From Littorina saxatilis (taxonomy: Eukaryota > Mollusca > Gastropoda > Littorinimorpha > Littorinidae): a stretch of 64,000 bases of DNA. Each line of letters opens with the position of its first letter. Positions within the stretch are counted from its first letter, which is position 1. The notes beneath the pieces are model-generated. The model was given only the letters and a program-made list of their open reading frames with translations, was not told the origin of the DNA and did no database searches. The stretch spans positions 24,111,680 through 24,175,679 of the forward strand of contig NC_090247.1 of the NCBI RefSeq assembly GCF_037325665.1, read 5' to 3'. Shown here piece by piece: positions 1 through 11,924 of the stretch. Made by a program: the position numbers and the translations under genes.

Positions 1-341
1 CGAAAGTGTTTTAGCTATCAACCATTGCTGCTGTCTGAATTCTCTTGCCACAACATTTTTAAAAACAAAACAAAAAAGAAAGAAAAAGAGAGAGCCCTTC
101 TTTTCCCGTTTTTATATGTGTCGATGTGTAAGTAGTACTGTCGGGGAAAGTAATTAATGTTTATAAGGACAAAGAGTCAATAAACACACTGAGCACGTCC
201 GAAAAAAAACCCAACATCGAAAACATTATAGAATTCGTTTTGCAACTCACTCAAGAAATTCAAAACAAAAATAAACCTCAAAACCAAAACGAAAACCCAA
301 GAAAGAAAGGAAAACCCCACAAAATGTAACACGAAAAAGAA
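1..341. other. AT-rich spacer, no gene seen
   Basis: A-rich sequence with short purine runs. No open frame of note, no splice-bounded exon and no recognisable repeat was seen before the first dispersed repeat begins. Confidence 0.5.
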
Positions 342-1090
342 ACAAGTCGCGTAAGGCGAAAATACAACATTTAGTCAAGCTCCGTCGAACTCACAGAATG
401 AAACTGAACGCATTGCATTTTTTCCGCAAGACAGAACACTCGTAGCATCGTCTGTCCACCGCTCGGTGAAATTAACAATCCAGAAAAGCGAGGTAGCGGT
501 TGCGCTGAGGAGGATAGCACGCTTTTCTATATATCTATTCTTTTTAACTTTCTGAACGTGTTTTTAACCCAAAAATATCATATATATATGTTTTTGGAAT
601 CAGGAACAAACAAGGAATAAGATGAAATTGTTTTTAAATCGATTTCAGAAATTTAACTTTAATCATAATTTTTATATCTTAATTACAATTTTCAGATTTT
701 TAATGACCAAAGTCATTAACTAATTTTTAAGTCTCCATGCTGAAATGCAATATCGAAGCCCGGCCTTCGTCGAAGATTGCTTGGCCAAAATTTCGATCAA
801 TTTGATTGAAAAATGAAGGTGTGACAGTGCCGCCTTAACTTTTACAGAAAGCCGGATATGACGTCATAAAAGACATTTATTGATATAAAGAAAAAAATGG
901 CTGGAGATATTGCACCCAGAAACTCTCATGTAAAATTTCATAAAGATCGGTCCAGTAGTTTGGTCTGAATCGCTCTACACACACACACGCACAGACAGAC
1001 AGACACACACATACACACACACACACACACATACACCACGGCCCTCGTCTCGATTCCCCCTCTATGTTAAAACTTGGATAAATGTAAAAA
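342..1090 (+). repeat. Dispersed TIR repeat (copy A)
   Basis: The copy starts with ACAAGTCGCGTAAGGCG, followed by ACATTTAGTCAAG. It ends after a CA microsatellite (about 976-1034) with a degenerate form of the closing inverted motif. The same order of blocks recurs at 1249, 3959 and 29250. In better-preserved copies the 5' ACATTTAGTCAAG and 3' CTTGACTAAATGT are inverted repeats, which suggests a non-autonomous DNA element. The superfamily is not identified. Confidence 0.75.
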
Positions 1091-1188
1091 GAAGAAAAGA
1101 AAGATATCCAGAGGAGGAGGTCTTCTTTCTCCCGGTCATTTTTTGTGTGTGTGTCGATATTGTTGTGTCAGGACATTAAATGTTACAA

Positions 1189-1206
1189 GGGGGGGGGGGG
1201 GGGGGG
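1189..1206. repeat. Poly-G run of 18
   Basis: Eighteen consecutive G lie between copies A and B of the dispersed repeat, in an otherwise AT-rich setting. Confidence 0.9.
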
Positions 1207-1248
1207 TAACTTCGCCCGCGCATCAGTCATCTCAAACAAAACTTTTAA

Positions 1249-1718
1249 ACAAGTCGCGTAAGGCGAAAAGACAACATTTTGTCAAGCTGTCGAACTCACA
1301 GAATGAAACTGAACGCAATGCAATTTTTCAGCAAGACCGTATACTCGTAGCATCGTCAGTCCACAGCTCAAGGCAAAGGCAGTGAAATTGACAAGAAGAG
1401 CGGGGTAGTAGTAATTAATTTTTAAGCCACCAAGCTGAAATGCAATACCGAAGTCCGGCCGCTTTCGTCGAAGATTGCTTGGCAAAAATTTCAATCAATT
1501 TGATTGAAAAATGAGGGTGTGACAGTGCCGCCTCAACTTTTACAAAAAGCCGGATATGACGGCATAAAAGACATTTATCCAAAAAAACGAAAAATAAGCG
1601 CCCGGGGATATCATTCCCAGGAACTCTCATAAACTTGGATCGGTCCAGTAGTTTGGTCTGAATCGCTCTACACACACACACGCACAGACAGACAGCCAGA
1701 CAGCCAGACAGACAGACA

Positions 1719-1783
<65 letters not shown>

Positions 1784-1847
1784 CATGACCCTCGTCTCGA
1801 TTCCCCCTCTATGTTAAAACATTTAGTCAAAATTTGACTAAATGTAA
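1249..1847 (+). repeat. Dispersed TIR repeat (copy B, full length)
   Basis: This copy has both ends: CAAGTCGCGTAAGGCG with ACATTTTGTCAAG at the start, and TTTAGTCAAAATTTGACTAAA at the end. A CA tract (about 1721-1777) sits before the 3' end, as in the other copies. It abuts copy C directly, so the two form a head-to-tail pair. Confidence 0.8.
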
Positions 1848-2145
1848 CAAGTCGCGTAAGGCGAAATTACAACATTTAGTCAAGCTGTCAAACTCACAGA
1901 ATGAAACAGAACGCACTGCACGACCGTATACTCGTAGCATCGTCAGTCCACCGCTCGTGGCAAAGGCAGTGAAATTGACAAGAAGAGCGGGGTAGTAGTT
2001 GCGCTGTGCTGCATCAGGAACCCACAAGGAATAAGATGAAATTGTTTTTAAATCGATTTCGGAAATTTAATTTTGATCATAATTTTTATATTTTTAATTT
2101 TCAGAGCTTGTTTTTAATCCAAATATAACATACTAGAATGAATAC
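1847..2145 (+). repeat. Dispersed TIR repeat (copy C, 3'-truncated)
   Basis: It begins with ACAAGTCGCG immediately where copy B ends and matches the 5' half of the repeat. It is cut off at about 2145, where a GC-rich repeat starts. Confidence 0.7.
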
Positions 2146-2480
2146 CCGCTTCGCCGGGTAGCCGGCTTCGCCGGGAAGAAGTACTTAGAGCCGTACGCCG
2201 GCTTCGCCGGGTCCGAACAATGGACCCGCCAAGCTTAGGTCCCTCCCAGATTCGTGGAATGGGAACAGCACGAAAATGATTCAGTGGCCATAATGCCATT
2301 CCTGACCATATCGAGTCCCATCCTTGTCGACGAATGTAACCGTGTTAATCACCTTTGGAGGCGAACTCCACTCAAACAGGATTGAGCAATTTATAGCTTA
2401 TCTGTAAGCCCTTTTGAACTGAAGCCGCCAGACCACATCACAAACAGAACTGAACAATCCCCAGGTGTTGCTCACATAGA

Positions 2481-2576
<96 letters not shown>

Positions 2577-3229
2577 GAGAAGCCGTATCTATAGAGAGAT
2601 AAATGACAGTGTATTTTTCGCGTGGCTATAAATTGATTCGACCTTTGCACTTTTACAGTGAGGATAATTTACGGGTCCAATTTACGTTCTGGACACTGCG
2701 GTGACCTTCTACAAATAGTAACAGAACGCCGGGAATATCCGAAGACGCCCCACTCATACTATAGTGCACCATACGAAGGAAGGGAGGTAAACGCTGACAA
2801 CCTGGAGAAGATGAGAAGATAAGGAAGAGTTACTTATAATGGTGAAATGAACACAAAACCAAAATCGGTTCAGCGCTGCGCGCTGAGAGCACGTGTTGAA
2901 ATATCTCATCGATGATATTGTGTCCGGGGTGTAGCTGAATACGGTGTCCAAATTTGAAAAAGATCCACCGAGAACTTTGGCTTTGGTGTGTCGGTATGGG
3001 GGCCCGGGTAGCTGAGGTGGAACCAAAATAGCTGAGGTGGAACCAAAATCGGTTCAGCGCTGCGCGCTGAGAGCACGTGTTGAAATATCGACCAGGTTGT
3101 GTCCTGTCCCGGGTCTACCTGAATATGCCCACCAAATTTGAAGCAGATCCATCGAGAACTTTGGCCGTGCATCGCGAACTCACACACAGACACACACACA
3201 GACACACAGACACAAGTCGTATATAAATA
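2146..3229. repeat. Composite repeat with CCGGC hairpins, CA tract and an internal duplication
   Basis: The segment opens with three CCGGCTTCGCCGG-type hairpin units (2150-2210). A perfect CA tract covers about 2483-2570. A block containing CGGTTCAGCGCTGCGCGCTG then occurs twice, at about 2868 and 3049, roughly 180 bp apart. No coding exon was recognised; open frames through the CA tract are microsatellite artefacts. Confidence 0.55.
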
Positions 3230-3648
3230 GATGTATATGTTTTTGGAATCAGAAAATGACGAAGAATAAGATGAAATTGTTTTTGGATCGTTTAATAAAA
3301 AAATAATTTTAATTACAAGTTTCCAATTTTTCATCACCAAACTCACTCATTAGATTTTAAGCCACCAAGCTGAAATGCAATACCAAACCCCGGCCTTCGT
3401 CGAAGATTGCTTTGCCAAAATTTCAATCAATTTGATTGAAAAATGAGGGTGTGACAGTGTCGCCTCAACTTTTACAAAAAGCCGGATATGACGTCATCAA
3501 AAGTATTTATCGAAAAAAAGAAAAAAACATCCTGGGATATCATTCCCAGGAACTCTCATGTCAAATTTCATAAAGATCGGTCCAATAGTTTGGTCTGAAT
3601 CGCTCTACACACACACACACACACGCACAGACAGACAGACACACCACC
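3230..3648 (+). repeat. Dispersed TIR repeat (copy D, partial)
   Basis: It matches the central and 3' part of the repeat (blocks TTTTTGGAATCAG, TGCAATACC, GATCGGTCCA, CA tract). Both ends are missing. Confidence 0.7.
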
Positions 3649-3687
3649 TATGTTAGCTCCGTAAAAGAAACCGCTGCCGTCTCGGGG

Positions 3688-4886
3688 TATGGAAAGCCGT
3701 TTGGCTCATAACCATTACACGTGTAAAACATGATTAGTACACGTGTAATAAATAATTAATACACGTGTAATTAATGATTAATACACGTGTAATAAAAATG
3801 TCATACACGTGTACGAAATGATTAAATACACGCGTAATAAACATTTCTTACACGTGCATGAAATATTTATTACACGTGTACTAATCATTTCTTACACGTG
3901 TATGAAATATTTATTACACGTGTATTTAATCATTATGCTATTTATTCCATAGCATAAGAAACAAGTCGCGTAAGGCGAAAATACAATATTTAGTCAAGTA
4001 GCTGCCCTTTTTCAGCAAGACCGTATACTCGTAGCATCGTCAGTCCACCGCTCATGGCAAAGGCAGTGAAATTGACAAGAAGAGCGGGGTAGTAGTTGCG
4101 CTAAGAAGGATAGCACGCTTTTCTGTACCTCTCTTTGTTTTAACTTTCTGAGCGTGTTTTTAATCCAAACGAATCAGGAACCGACAAGGAATAAGATGAA
4201 AGTGTTTTTAAATTGATTTCGAAAAAAAAAATTTGATAATAATTTTTATATATTTAATTTTCAGAGCTTGTTTTTAATCCGAATATAACATATTTATATG
4301 TTTTTGGAATCAGCAAATGATGGAGAATAAGATAAACGTAAATTTGGATCGTTTTATAAATTTTTATTTTTTTTTACAATTTTCCGATTTTTAATGACCA
4401 AAGTCATAAATTAATTTTTAAGCCACCAAGCTGAAATGCAATACCGAACCCCGGGCTTCGTCGAAGATTACTTGACCAAAATTTCAACCAATTTGGTTGA
4501 AAAATGAGGGCGTGACAGTGCCGCCTCAACTTTCACGAAAAGCCGGATATGACGTCATCAAAGACATTTATCAAAAAAATGAAAAAAACGTTCGGGGATT
4601 TCATACCCAGGAACTCTCATGTCAAATTTCATAAAGATCGGTCCAGTAGTTTAGTCTGAATCGCTCTACACACACACACAGACACACACACAGACACACG
4701 CACATACACCATACCCTCGTTTCGATTCCCCCTCGATGTTAAAATATTTAGTCAAAACTTGACTAAATATAAAAAGATAAATTACACGTGCAATAAGAAA
4801 TAAATACACGTGTATTAAACATTAATTACACGTGTATTTATGATTTATTACACGTGTAATGGTTATGAGCCAAACGGCTTTTCATA
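3688..4886. mobile_element. MITE built of CACGTG palindromes, with TIRs and 6-bp TSD
   Basis: The ends are inverted repeats of about 40 bp: TATGGAAAGCCGTTTGGCTC at the left and its complement at the right, reading on into ATAACCATTACACGTGTAA. The element is flanked by TCGGGG at 3682-3687 and 4887-4892, which I read as the target-site duplication. Its body consists of about 14 spaced ACACGTGT-type palindromes. The dispersed repeat at 3959-4776 is inserted inside it, so the original element was about 380 bp. The superfamily is unknown. Confidence 0.8.
3959..4776 (+). repeat. Dispersed TIR repeat (copy E), nested in the CACGTG MITE
   Basis: It starts with ACAAGTCGCGTAAGGCG and ends with TTTAGTCAAAACTTGACTAAA. 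CACGTG palindrome units lie on both sides, showing that it landed inside the older MITE. Confidence 0.8.
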
Positions 4887-5331
4887 TCGGGGAGTTCGAG
4901 CGCGCGCGCGCGAGTGTGTGTGCCGTGTCAGAGACAACGTGTACTCCACACAGCCTCCCATCTTCCAATCAAACACAAGAGAAGGCGTCGGCTGCACACA
5001 CGCCGAGGAACCGACCCCACACATTTCTTTTCCAGTCTCCAACGTAGAAAGACTTCGGAGTTCCAGGCCATTTGCTCCTCAAGCGCTGCTTTGAAAGCCG
5101 AAATCATCTCCGAGATGTCCGCGCAAGCGGCTCAGTTGTCCGAGATTCACCTGCGCGTTCCACCCAACTGTTGGGTCCATTGCCTGAACTCGAAGTCACG
5201 TTGCATCAAACTAGGTAAGATTTTGAATTGAATACACCACTAAACAGTTCCGCGGCCATTGCGACAGTGCGCATGCGTAGCATTTTTTCGAGTAAACAAC
5301 GCGTCGTTCTAGCTTCTCAGCAACTTGAACC

Positions 5332-5453
5332 ATGTGCGATTTGAGCGAGATTTCCATCCAGAAGGTGCGACTGTGGAGCACTGAAGCATCGAAAACCTTG
5401 TCGTGTGTACGGAAAAAGAGTGTGGAAGGTGCACACGAGGAACTTGTAGCTAG
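5332..5453 (+). CDS. Possible first coding exon, SAP-like N-terminus
   Basis: An ATG at 5332 opens a 40-codon frame that runs into an excellent donor (TAG|GTAAGTT at 5454). The peptide has a pattern (LSEISIQKVRLW, then SVEGAHEELVAR) that loosely resembles the helix-extended-helix of SAP DNA-binding domains, which often begin YqaJ/SWIM-type proteins in marine invertebrates. That resemblance is inference. No downstream exon was found: the next kilobase holds inverted repeats and a LINE. It may be the stranded first exon of a host or transposon gene, or chance. Confidence 0.35.
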
Positions 5454-5698
5454 GTAAGTTTTATTTCTTTCGTTATTTACTCTTTGCAATGATGCGATGT
5501 GTTGTTCATTCCCAAGACCGGTTTTCCGCCCTGTAGTGTAAGTTGTAACACTAACACAGTAACTTGGTAAGTGCTCTCTCCTTCAGATACGCTTAACTTT
5601 TCAGTTGATTAAAATCAAAAACTTGAATAAGTGCCGTTGATCTGTCCACGGAATCTAACTTACTATGAAGCATAACTATATTCCGATTCGTGATGCAT

Positions 5699-5807
5699 AT
5701 GTTCTGCGCGAACTTAGAATCCGGTTTCATTCTAGAATGGACCGGGTCCAGGTTGGAATTCTAACCCTGCGCAAGTACAGGGGTGCCAATCTAGAATGAA
5801 ACCGGGT
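5699..5807 (+). repeat. Left arm of a 108-bp inverted repeat
   Basis: The block from GTTCTGCGC to GAATGAAACCGGG is repeated in inverse orientation at 8853-8960 with only a few mismatches. It contains several copies of the palindrome ATTCTAGAAT. Confidence 0.85.
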
Positions 5808-5830
5808 AGGTAAGACAGAGTTGTCTTCCC

Positions 5831-7005
5831 TTGAATTATTTCCACCTGCACCTTCCCTTTGATAAAATGGGGCTGATTTGTCTACCCCTGAAAAAATCCT
5901 TTGGCGATCTTGCAATGTCAAAATTAGACCACTACGGCAGTAGGGGGACCACCCACAAATGGATTGACGCATTCTTATCAGGCAGAACTCAACAGGTAGT
6001 TGTAGATGGTGAAACATCAGACCAAGTCCCAGTAGTGAGCGGAGTACCACAAGGAACAGTAATGGGGCCCCTTTTGTTTCTCCTCTTCATCAACGACCTC
6101 CCAGATAAACTCATCTCTAAAACCAGGTTGTTCGCAGATGATTGCATTGTCTACAGGGAAATTAGAGACATACAGGATTGTAGACTCCTTCAAAGTGATT
6201 TAAACACCTGGCACAGTGGGAAAGGACTTGGGGTATGGAATTCCACCCACAGAAGTGTAGTGTTTTGACTTGCTCCAGATCACGCAAGAGAACCACCTTT
6301 GACTATGTTCTGAAAGGTTTCACACTAGAGCAGACAACCAGCTCCAAGTATTTAGGTGTAGATATTTGTAGTGACCTTTCATGGAAGTCCCACATCGACC
6401 GTGTTACCAAGAAAGCAAACGGCGTTCTCGGATTCCTGAAAAGAAACCTACGCACAACCAACAAGAAGACCAAGTCCAACGCATACTTCACGCTCGTACG
6501 ACCACACTTAGAGTATTGTAGTGCAGTTTGGAACCGGCACACCGTAGAGATGACCAAAAAGGTAGAACAGATTCAACGTAGGGCAGCAAGGTATGTGACA
6601 CACGATTATAGCTATGAAAGTAGTGTCAGTTCCATGTTGCAGTCACTCGGATGGGAAACCCTAGAAAGTAGGCGCACCAAGACCCAACTCACAATGCTCC
6701 ACAAAATCATCAACAACCTGGTAGATATCCCCCCAGACCCCTACCTCACCCCTGGCACTGGCAGAACTCGATCCAACCACAACCTTAAACTTCGCCAAAT
6801 TTCCGCCCGTACAAACTATTTTAAATACAGCTTCTTCCCGCGTACCATCCCCGTGTGGAATTCCCTCCCGGCAGCTGCTGCCGAGGCTCCCTCTCTGGTA
6901 TCTTTCAGAGGGGAGCTCTCCAAACTCTCATTTCTAACTCCTCCCCACTCCTTATTTTGTTTCAAAGTTAGAGTAGGGTCTCAGTTATATTCAGTTCCTC
7001 CTTGA
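5831..7005 (+). pseudogene. LINE reverse transcriptase fragment (CR1/Jockey-like)
   Basis: This is the C-terminal part of a non-LTR retrotransposon ORF2, which copies element RNA into DNA at the target site. The first frame (5831-6230) shows reverse transcriptase motifs GVPQGTVMGPLLF and the catalytic FADD box. A second frame (6235-7005) continues with the thumb and C-terminal region (YLGVDI, HLEYCSAVWNRH, RRAARYV). One frame change near 6220-6235 separates them. The endonuclease and the N-terminal RT part are absent, so the copy is 5'-truncated. The clade is inferred from motif style only. Confidence 0.85.
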
Positions 7006-8852
7006 TCGTTTTGTTTCGTTTGACTACTTCCTTTATGCTTAAGTCTTTTCTATCCTCAGTTACTTTTGATTTTTTCTCCGTCTTTGTCCTCTTAAAGAGC
7101 GCTAGTCACTAAAAGTCAGCAATTGACGACGTGACGAAAATATTCTGAAATTCTGAAAGTCATGTCATGTCAAGAAAGTTGACACTCCTGAGTACGCAAT
7201 AAACAAAGGCAGACCATAGCAAGGGGGACTACCAGGGCGGTAATGTTTGCAGGGCAGTTGTTTTTGTGATGAGAGCCGCTTGCAATGTCAGCGCTGTCTC
7301 CCTCTCGGAAATGTCCGGTTTTTTGACAATTTTTTTGACAGACAGACAGACAGACGGTCAGACCGACAGACAGACCAACAGAAGGACAGAGTGAGTTATA
7401 GAGCTGTTGTCACAGGTTTAAAAAAAAGTTGACATTAACAAAAACAGAAATCAACAACAACTTTTGTCTGGTTTTATAATATTATGGGAAAACATTGAAA
7501 GCAATTCATAGTAGTAGTACTACCACAACAAATACTCTCAAAGGGGAATTCCATGCCTAAAAGTTTGACAGTTTTTATTTAATCTATCAGAATCCCTACC
7601 TTCCAAACTGTGATATGCCCACGTTTCAAACTCCTACAACCCTGCATTACTACTACACAAAAGAACAAAGTTCCAAGAATTATATCCTGGTGCACATTTA
7701 TTTGTAGAGGAAGTACCAATCATTCAAGAGAGTTCACTTGATTTACAAATGGATTGGAGGTCTGTCATTTCCAAGCAACTGAATTGTAGCTTAAAATCAG
7801 TGAATACCCTTTATTTCTGACCAAGCCTCATTGCAATGACAGTCAATTAATTTTTCTCTCCAAAATCACAACATTATACCATGTCATACTTTCAAATAAC
7901 CTCTAATTGCCCTTGAAAAAAATACAGGCTCCTGACGTTCTCAGTGCCCAGTGACGGCAGAGATTGACGAATTGCAATTCAACCGTGTAGCAAGATGACA
8001 CCACTTGAGCCAGAGGTCAACTAATGATTAGTAATGACATTCCAATTCACAGCATCTTGATTGACAAGCTTGATTTTCCGTAATAACTGTGGAAAGTCAG
8101 AATTTTCAAATATTTTCCCTGAAAAGCATAAATACTCGAAGCTCAGCGTTCACAAATGAATCAAATGAAAGAATGAAATCGATGATTAGATGCCACAAGA
8201 CCTTATGTCGAAATACAAACGCCAGTTATGGGATGATATGTCATTTTGGAGAAAACAGAGACGATTTTCTACAGAAACTAGCCTCGCCTTTGCCGATTTT
8301 CGTGGGGCCCACCGCAGCCAATTGCTTTCGTTGTGGTCGGCGCTCATAACGAGGGGTTTGCTATGGCTGCGAGTCTTGTGGTCAAAGCAGCACCGTTCTT
8401 AAGAGGCGCATGCCTGATAGAACGTTAAAGCTAGTTAAAAAAAGAAGAAAAAAAAGCCTTTCCCTCGCTCAAACTATATAGTCATATTATATATCGATAC
8501 AAAGCTAAAGACTTTATCTTCACAATTCAGAAGACCAACTTCATGTATATGAATAAGATTAAAAGTTACAAGCGAGATCGGCAAAACACTGTCAGTCCGG
8601 AAATTTCCGTTCGTAGCGATCAGTGCTGAGTGTCTCTCAAAATCGTAATCACTTTCAGAACATCACAATCCCAATTCACGATGTCTTTGAGTAAAGTGTA
8701 AAAAACCCACAAAAAAACCCCAACCAAACACACAAAAAACAAAAACAAACAGAAAATCCACATTTGTGGCTTTGGCTGTGTGAAATGACTATTCCAACTT
8801 GGACCCAAATTCCAACCTTGCGCACGGCCGATTCTAGAATGGACCAGCAACA
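7006..8852. other. LINE 3' flank and non-coding spacer
   Basis: After the LINE reading frame there is T-rich sequence, then a CAGA/GACA-rich simple repeat at 7337-7390, then AT-rich DNA. No splice-bounded exon, RNA gene or known repeat was recognised. Short open frames at 8089-8402 show no protein-like pattern. Confidence 0.4.
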
Positions 8853-8960
8853 AGGGTTTCATTCTAGAATGGCACCCCTGTACTTGCGCAGGGTGAGAAT
8901 TCCAACCTGGACCCGGTCCATTCTAGAATGAAACCGGATTCTAAGTTTGCGCAGAACACA
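8853..8960 (-). repeat. Right arm of the 108-bp inverted repeat
   Basis: This is the inverse complement of 5699-5807. It lies 10 bp outside the left direct repeat of gene 1, and the gene 1 open frame reads out into it. Confidence 0.85.
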
Positions 8961-8970
8961 TACATGTTGT

Positions 8971-8987
8971 GATAGTGTATGCTAAAG
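8971..8987 (+). repeat. 17-bp direct repeat flanking gene 1 (left)
   Basis: GATAGTGTATGCTAAAG occurs here and at 15031-15047. The next bases inside (TAACTAG) are inverted at the other inner edge (CTAGTTA, ending 15030). The pair brackets a 6,043-bp segment. Confidence 0.8.
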
Positions 8988-11307
8988 TAACTAGTTTTGG
9001 TGTCCAACCACTTCATGGTCTTGTTGGCAAGGAACATGAGGTAGGCTTCGGCAGTAAGGGTAGACATGCTAGGGCTTTTACGAAGAATCTGATCCAAGTA
9101 ACCAAAAGCTGACTCCGAGAATTTGTTGTGTTTCTGTGTGCTCTTGGTTTTTGCCATCATGTCGTCTGTGACTTCTGACCACTTGCCTCCTGGCAGATGG
9201 TCTTGGAAGAGTTTCTTTGAGACCATGGCAATCGCAGGAAGCATCACACTCAATGCCAGTCTCACTTTGTCGTCGTGCTCCCATGGCTGAAGGAGCTTTT
9301 CCAGCATACCATCTTGCTTGATTCGTGATGAACTGCCGAAAATTTGGATCTTGCCTTGCATGAAGTCTTCTGTGTGTTCAGCTGCAAACACGACATTCGT
9401 CACTAGACTCTGGTAATGACGGTTCATTTGAAATATGTGTATTTCCTTGTCTTCCAGTAGTGTCCACAGTGGTGAGGTTATGAAGCGGCTTACGAGGGCT
9501 AAAGCTTTCACACCAGCAAGGTACTCCGGGGTGTTCAAGTCATGGAGAACTGATTTCAGCAAACCATTTGTCTGGTGGTTCTGGAGAAAGTCATGTATGA
9601 GGTCATGAAGGAAGAAGAGAGAAACGGCATTTTCAAAAAGAATGTTAAACCTGTTTCCATGAAATGGAAGTAGGGGGAGAGAGTGAAATCCTTTCTCTGC
9701 CAAAAACTGATGCGAATATGACTTGAAGTCTCCATATCGCCCATTTTTCTCATCCCCGCCTCGACCCATGGCATTAGAGGCTGTCCTGACAAGTCTCGCT
9801 GTTCCTGATTCTTTCTGCTTTCGGAATTTGAGATCATAGATGGGTGGGTTGCCTTCAAATCTTCCCTGATCCAATTCTGACAACGACGCTGACGCTGCCT
9901 CAGCAAAGTGAACAAGTCCATGCAAGCCACAGAAAAAGTTGAGGAGCTGGCTAGTGGCTAACTGATCAGCAGGTGATAACTCATTCCAGTTTTCTTTGAC
10001 TTCTGGCAGCACCTCAGCTCTAACAGTTTCCAGCATGGTGTTAAACTTTACTTCTGTAGCTGCCCGGTCAGACATTGTGGCTGAAATATTGACGAGTAGT
10101 CTTTTGGAGGTTAGATTTTCCTGCTGCTCACTCCGGGCATCAATGTCCTGTAATATTTCCTGCAAGCCATGCAGAGTATCACTTGCTGATTTTGTAGCTA
10201 TGTTTCGCATGCCAAGCACATAGTAACGTCCTTCATCATCACTCAGATGGTAGCCACTGTACTTCTTCCCAAATTTTGATGTTTCATCTGTGTACAATGT
10301 TGTATTGTCTTTGGATGCCACTTCATCAACAATCTGGGCTTGCGAGAGCATCAGTCGTTCAACATTCATGTTTAAGATGGTCGTTTTTGACGGAACTTGG
10401 TCCACTTCTTTTTTGCAGAGTGCAGCGACACAGTTTATTACAGGGCCAATACTTCTTGATGGCACGTTTTGTTCTAGTAACTGATATATGCAGTTTCTGG
10501 TTTCAGTTGTATATTCTCCATCCTGGAAACACTGAATGTGTTTGTCATCGTTTAGCAAGTCTCCGAGATATTCATTTGTCACATTTACCTCATCGAGCTC
10601 AATCTTAGATGTCTTCAACTCCTCCCTAGATTCAAATAGCATATCATCTAATTCCATTCTCTGTTCTTGTTCAGAAGTGATTTGCTGGCTTAGATCTTTC
10701 ATTTTGTCATTTCTCCTGGCAAGTTGACGACGAAGACGTGCGTTTTGATTTCTAAGAGTCTTAAGAGCATTGTTTTTCTTTTGCAGTTTCTTCTTTAACA
10801 TGCGGATTTCACAGGACAGATTCTTGTTTAAAGATCTTGACGCCTTCAATGCTAACGTCGAGGCACGACTTTTTTTCAACTTGTCAAAATCTAGCTTTTG
10901 TTTGGTGGCTGCTTGTTCAACATCGCGAACTTTCTGATGAGCATCATGTAATTGTTTTCCAAGATCAGATGAAACTGCTGCAAAGGAACACGATGGCTGA
11001 CATTGAAGAGGATTTGATTTAACTACCTTTTTTGACTGGGATTGTACTTTTTTAGGCAAGAGCAGTTCTTCTTCTAGAAATTCTTCATATCGTTTCCTCC
11101 CATCTGCACGATGCCTACTCTTAACCATTTTTGTGTGTTCTTCAAATACACGATTAATACAACTAGTGATTGTGCTTTCATTTACAGATGCTGTTGAGTC
11201 ATTGGAACAACAGTTCTTCAACCATTCTGTACAGATGTGCCGACCTTCTTGTAACTTGGTCAAGAGGTCACCTTTGCGTAGCCTGTTCATTGTTGATTCT
11301 TGGTTTC
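8988..11307 (-). CDS. Gene 1 main exon: coiled coil plus DDE-like transposase core
   Basis: One long open frame (it can be read from 11374 to a stop at 8864). The first 20 or so residues look like a signal peptide but are probably intronic, because an acceptor-like AACAACAG precedes 11307. In order: a basic coiled coil (about residues 150-290), a segment with YTDETSKFG (about 370), MSDRAATEVKFN (about 440), FFCGLHGLVHFAE (about 490) and FHGNRFNILFENA. An acidic residue, a second aspartate after a strand, then CxxH is the layout of hAT/MULE/KDZ-type DDE transposases; assigning it here is inference. Gene 2 is a paralogue. Similarity stops at 8988, where the flanking repeat begins, so about 180 C-terminal residues present in gene 2 are lacking. 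The last 40 codons are flank. Confidence 0.75.
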
Positions 11308-11602
11308 CTGTTGTTAAATTAAAAGAGTATACAAGGCTACTCAGTACAAGGCAAAGAAAAATTATTTTTGACATATTTAAACTATTTTCAACAGTTGCCT
11401 CAGCTGACTTGTTTTTATTACATTCGAGGGAGGGTTAAAAATCTGCTGAATGAGATTTTTCATGAACTACTTCCCATGTTTTTGTGTTTATTTTTTTTCC
11501 ATACCTTTTTTTTTTTTTGCCTTGCATAAAAAGAGAAACCAAAAACATCACAAGTTACAGTACCAGACACACGTAAAGAAGCAGTAATATAACCTGTCTT
11601 AC

Positions 11603-11656
11603 CAGTAGTGCTGCTTCGTAGTAATAAATTACAGTATCATCAGAGTCCGAGCTGCT
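11603..11656 (-). CDS. Gene 1 exon 4 (candidate)
   Basis: 54 bp bounded by TTGTTACAG and CTG|GTAAGA. It translates in phase 0 as SSSDSDDTVIYYYEAALL. Its phase fits exon 3 upstream, but the join to the main exon is one base out in the splice choice I can see, so that junction is unresolved. Confidence 0.5.
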
Positions 11657-11924
11657 CTGTAACAATTACAAAATAATATACATTGTCAGATGGAAAGACA
11701 GTCATGTAGAAAAGGTCTGTATTAAAATCTGGTTAAATAAATAATATTTTAAAAAGTAGAATTTATCTATAACATATATATATTCATAAAAAAATGGTAT
11801 GGTAAAGCAACTACTATTTTTGGTACTAAATTTTTATTTCATTAAGTTTATTTTTTTTTAAATTATATTTTTGTTAAAATAACTTTTGAATAAAATGAAA
11901 TTAGTGTGTGAAAATCAGTATTAT
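11657..11924. other. AT-rich intron
   Basis: Intronic sequence of gene 1, strongly AT-rich, with no recognisable element. Confidence 0.4.

Noticed and set aside
1415-1830. Cys/Val-rich open frames over CA tracts
   Set aside because: They are translations of CA/GT microsatellites; the same applies at 2438-2650 and 37976-38380.
11308-11374. Signal peptide on gene 1
   Set aside because: An acceptor-like AACAACAG lies just before 11307 and the hydrophobic codons fall in the intron; the ATG at 14673 fits the phase of the next exons.
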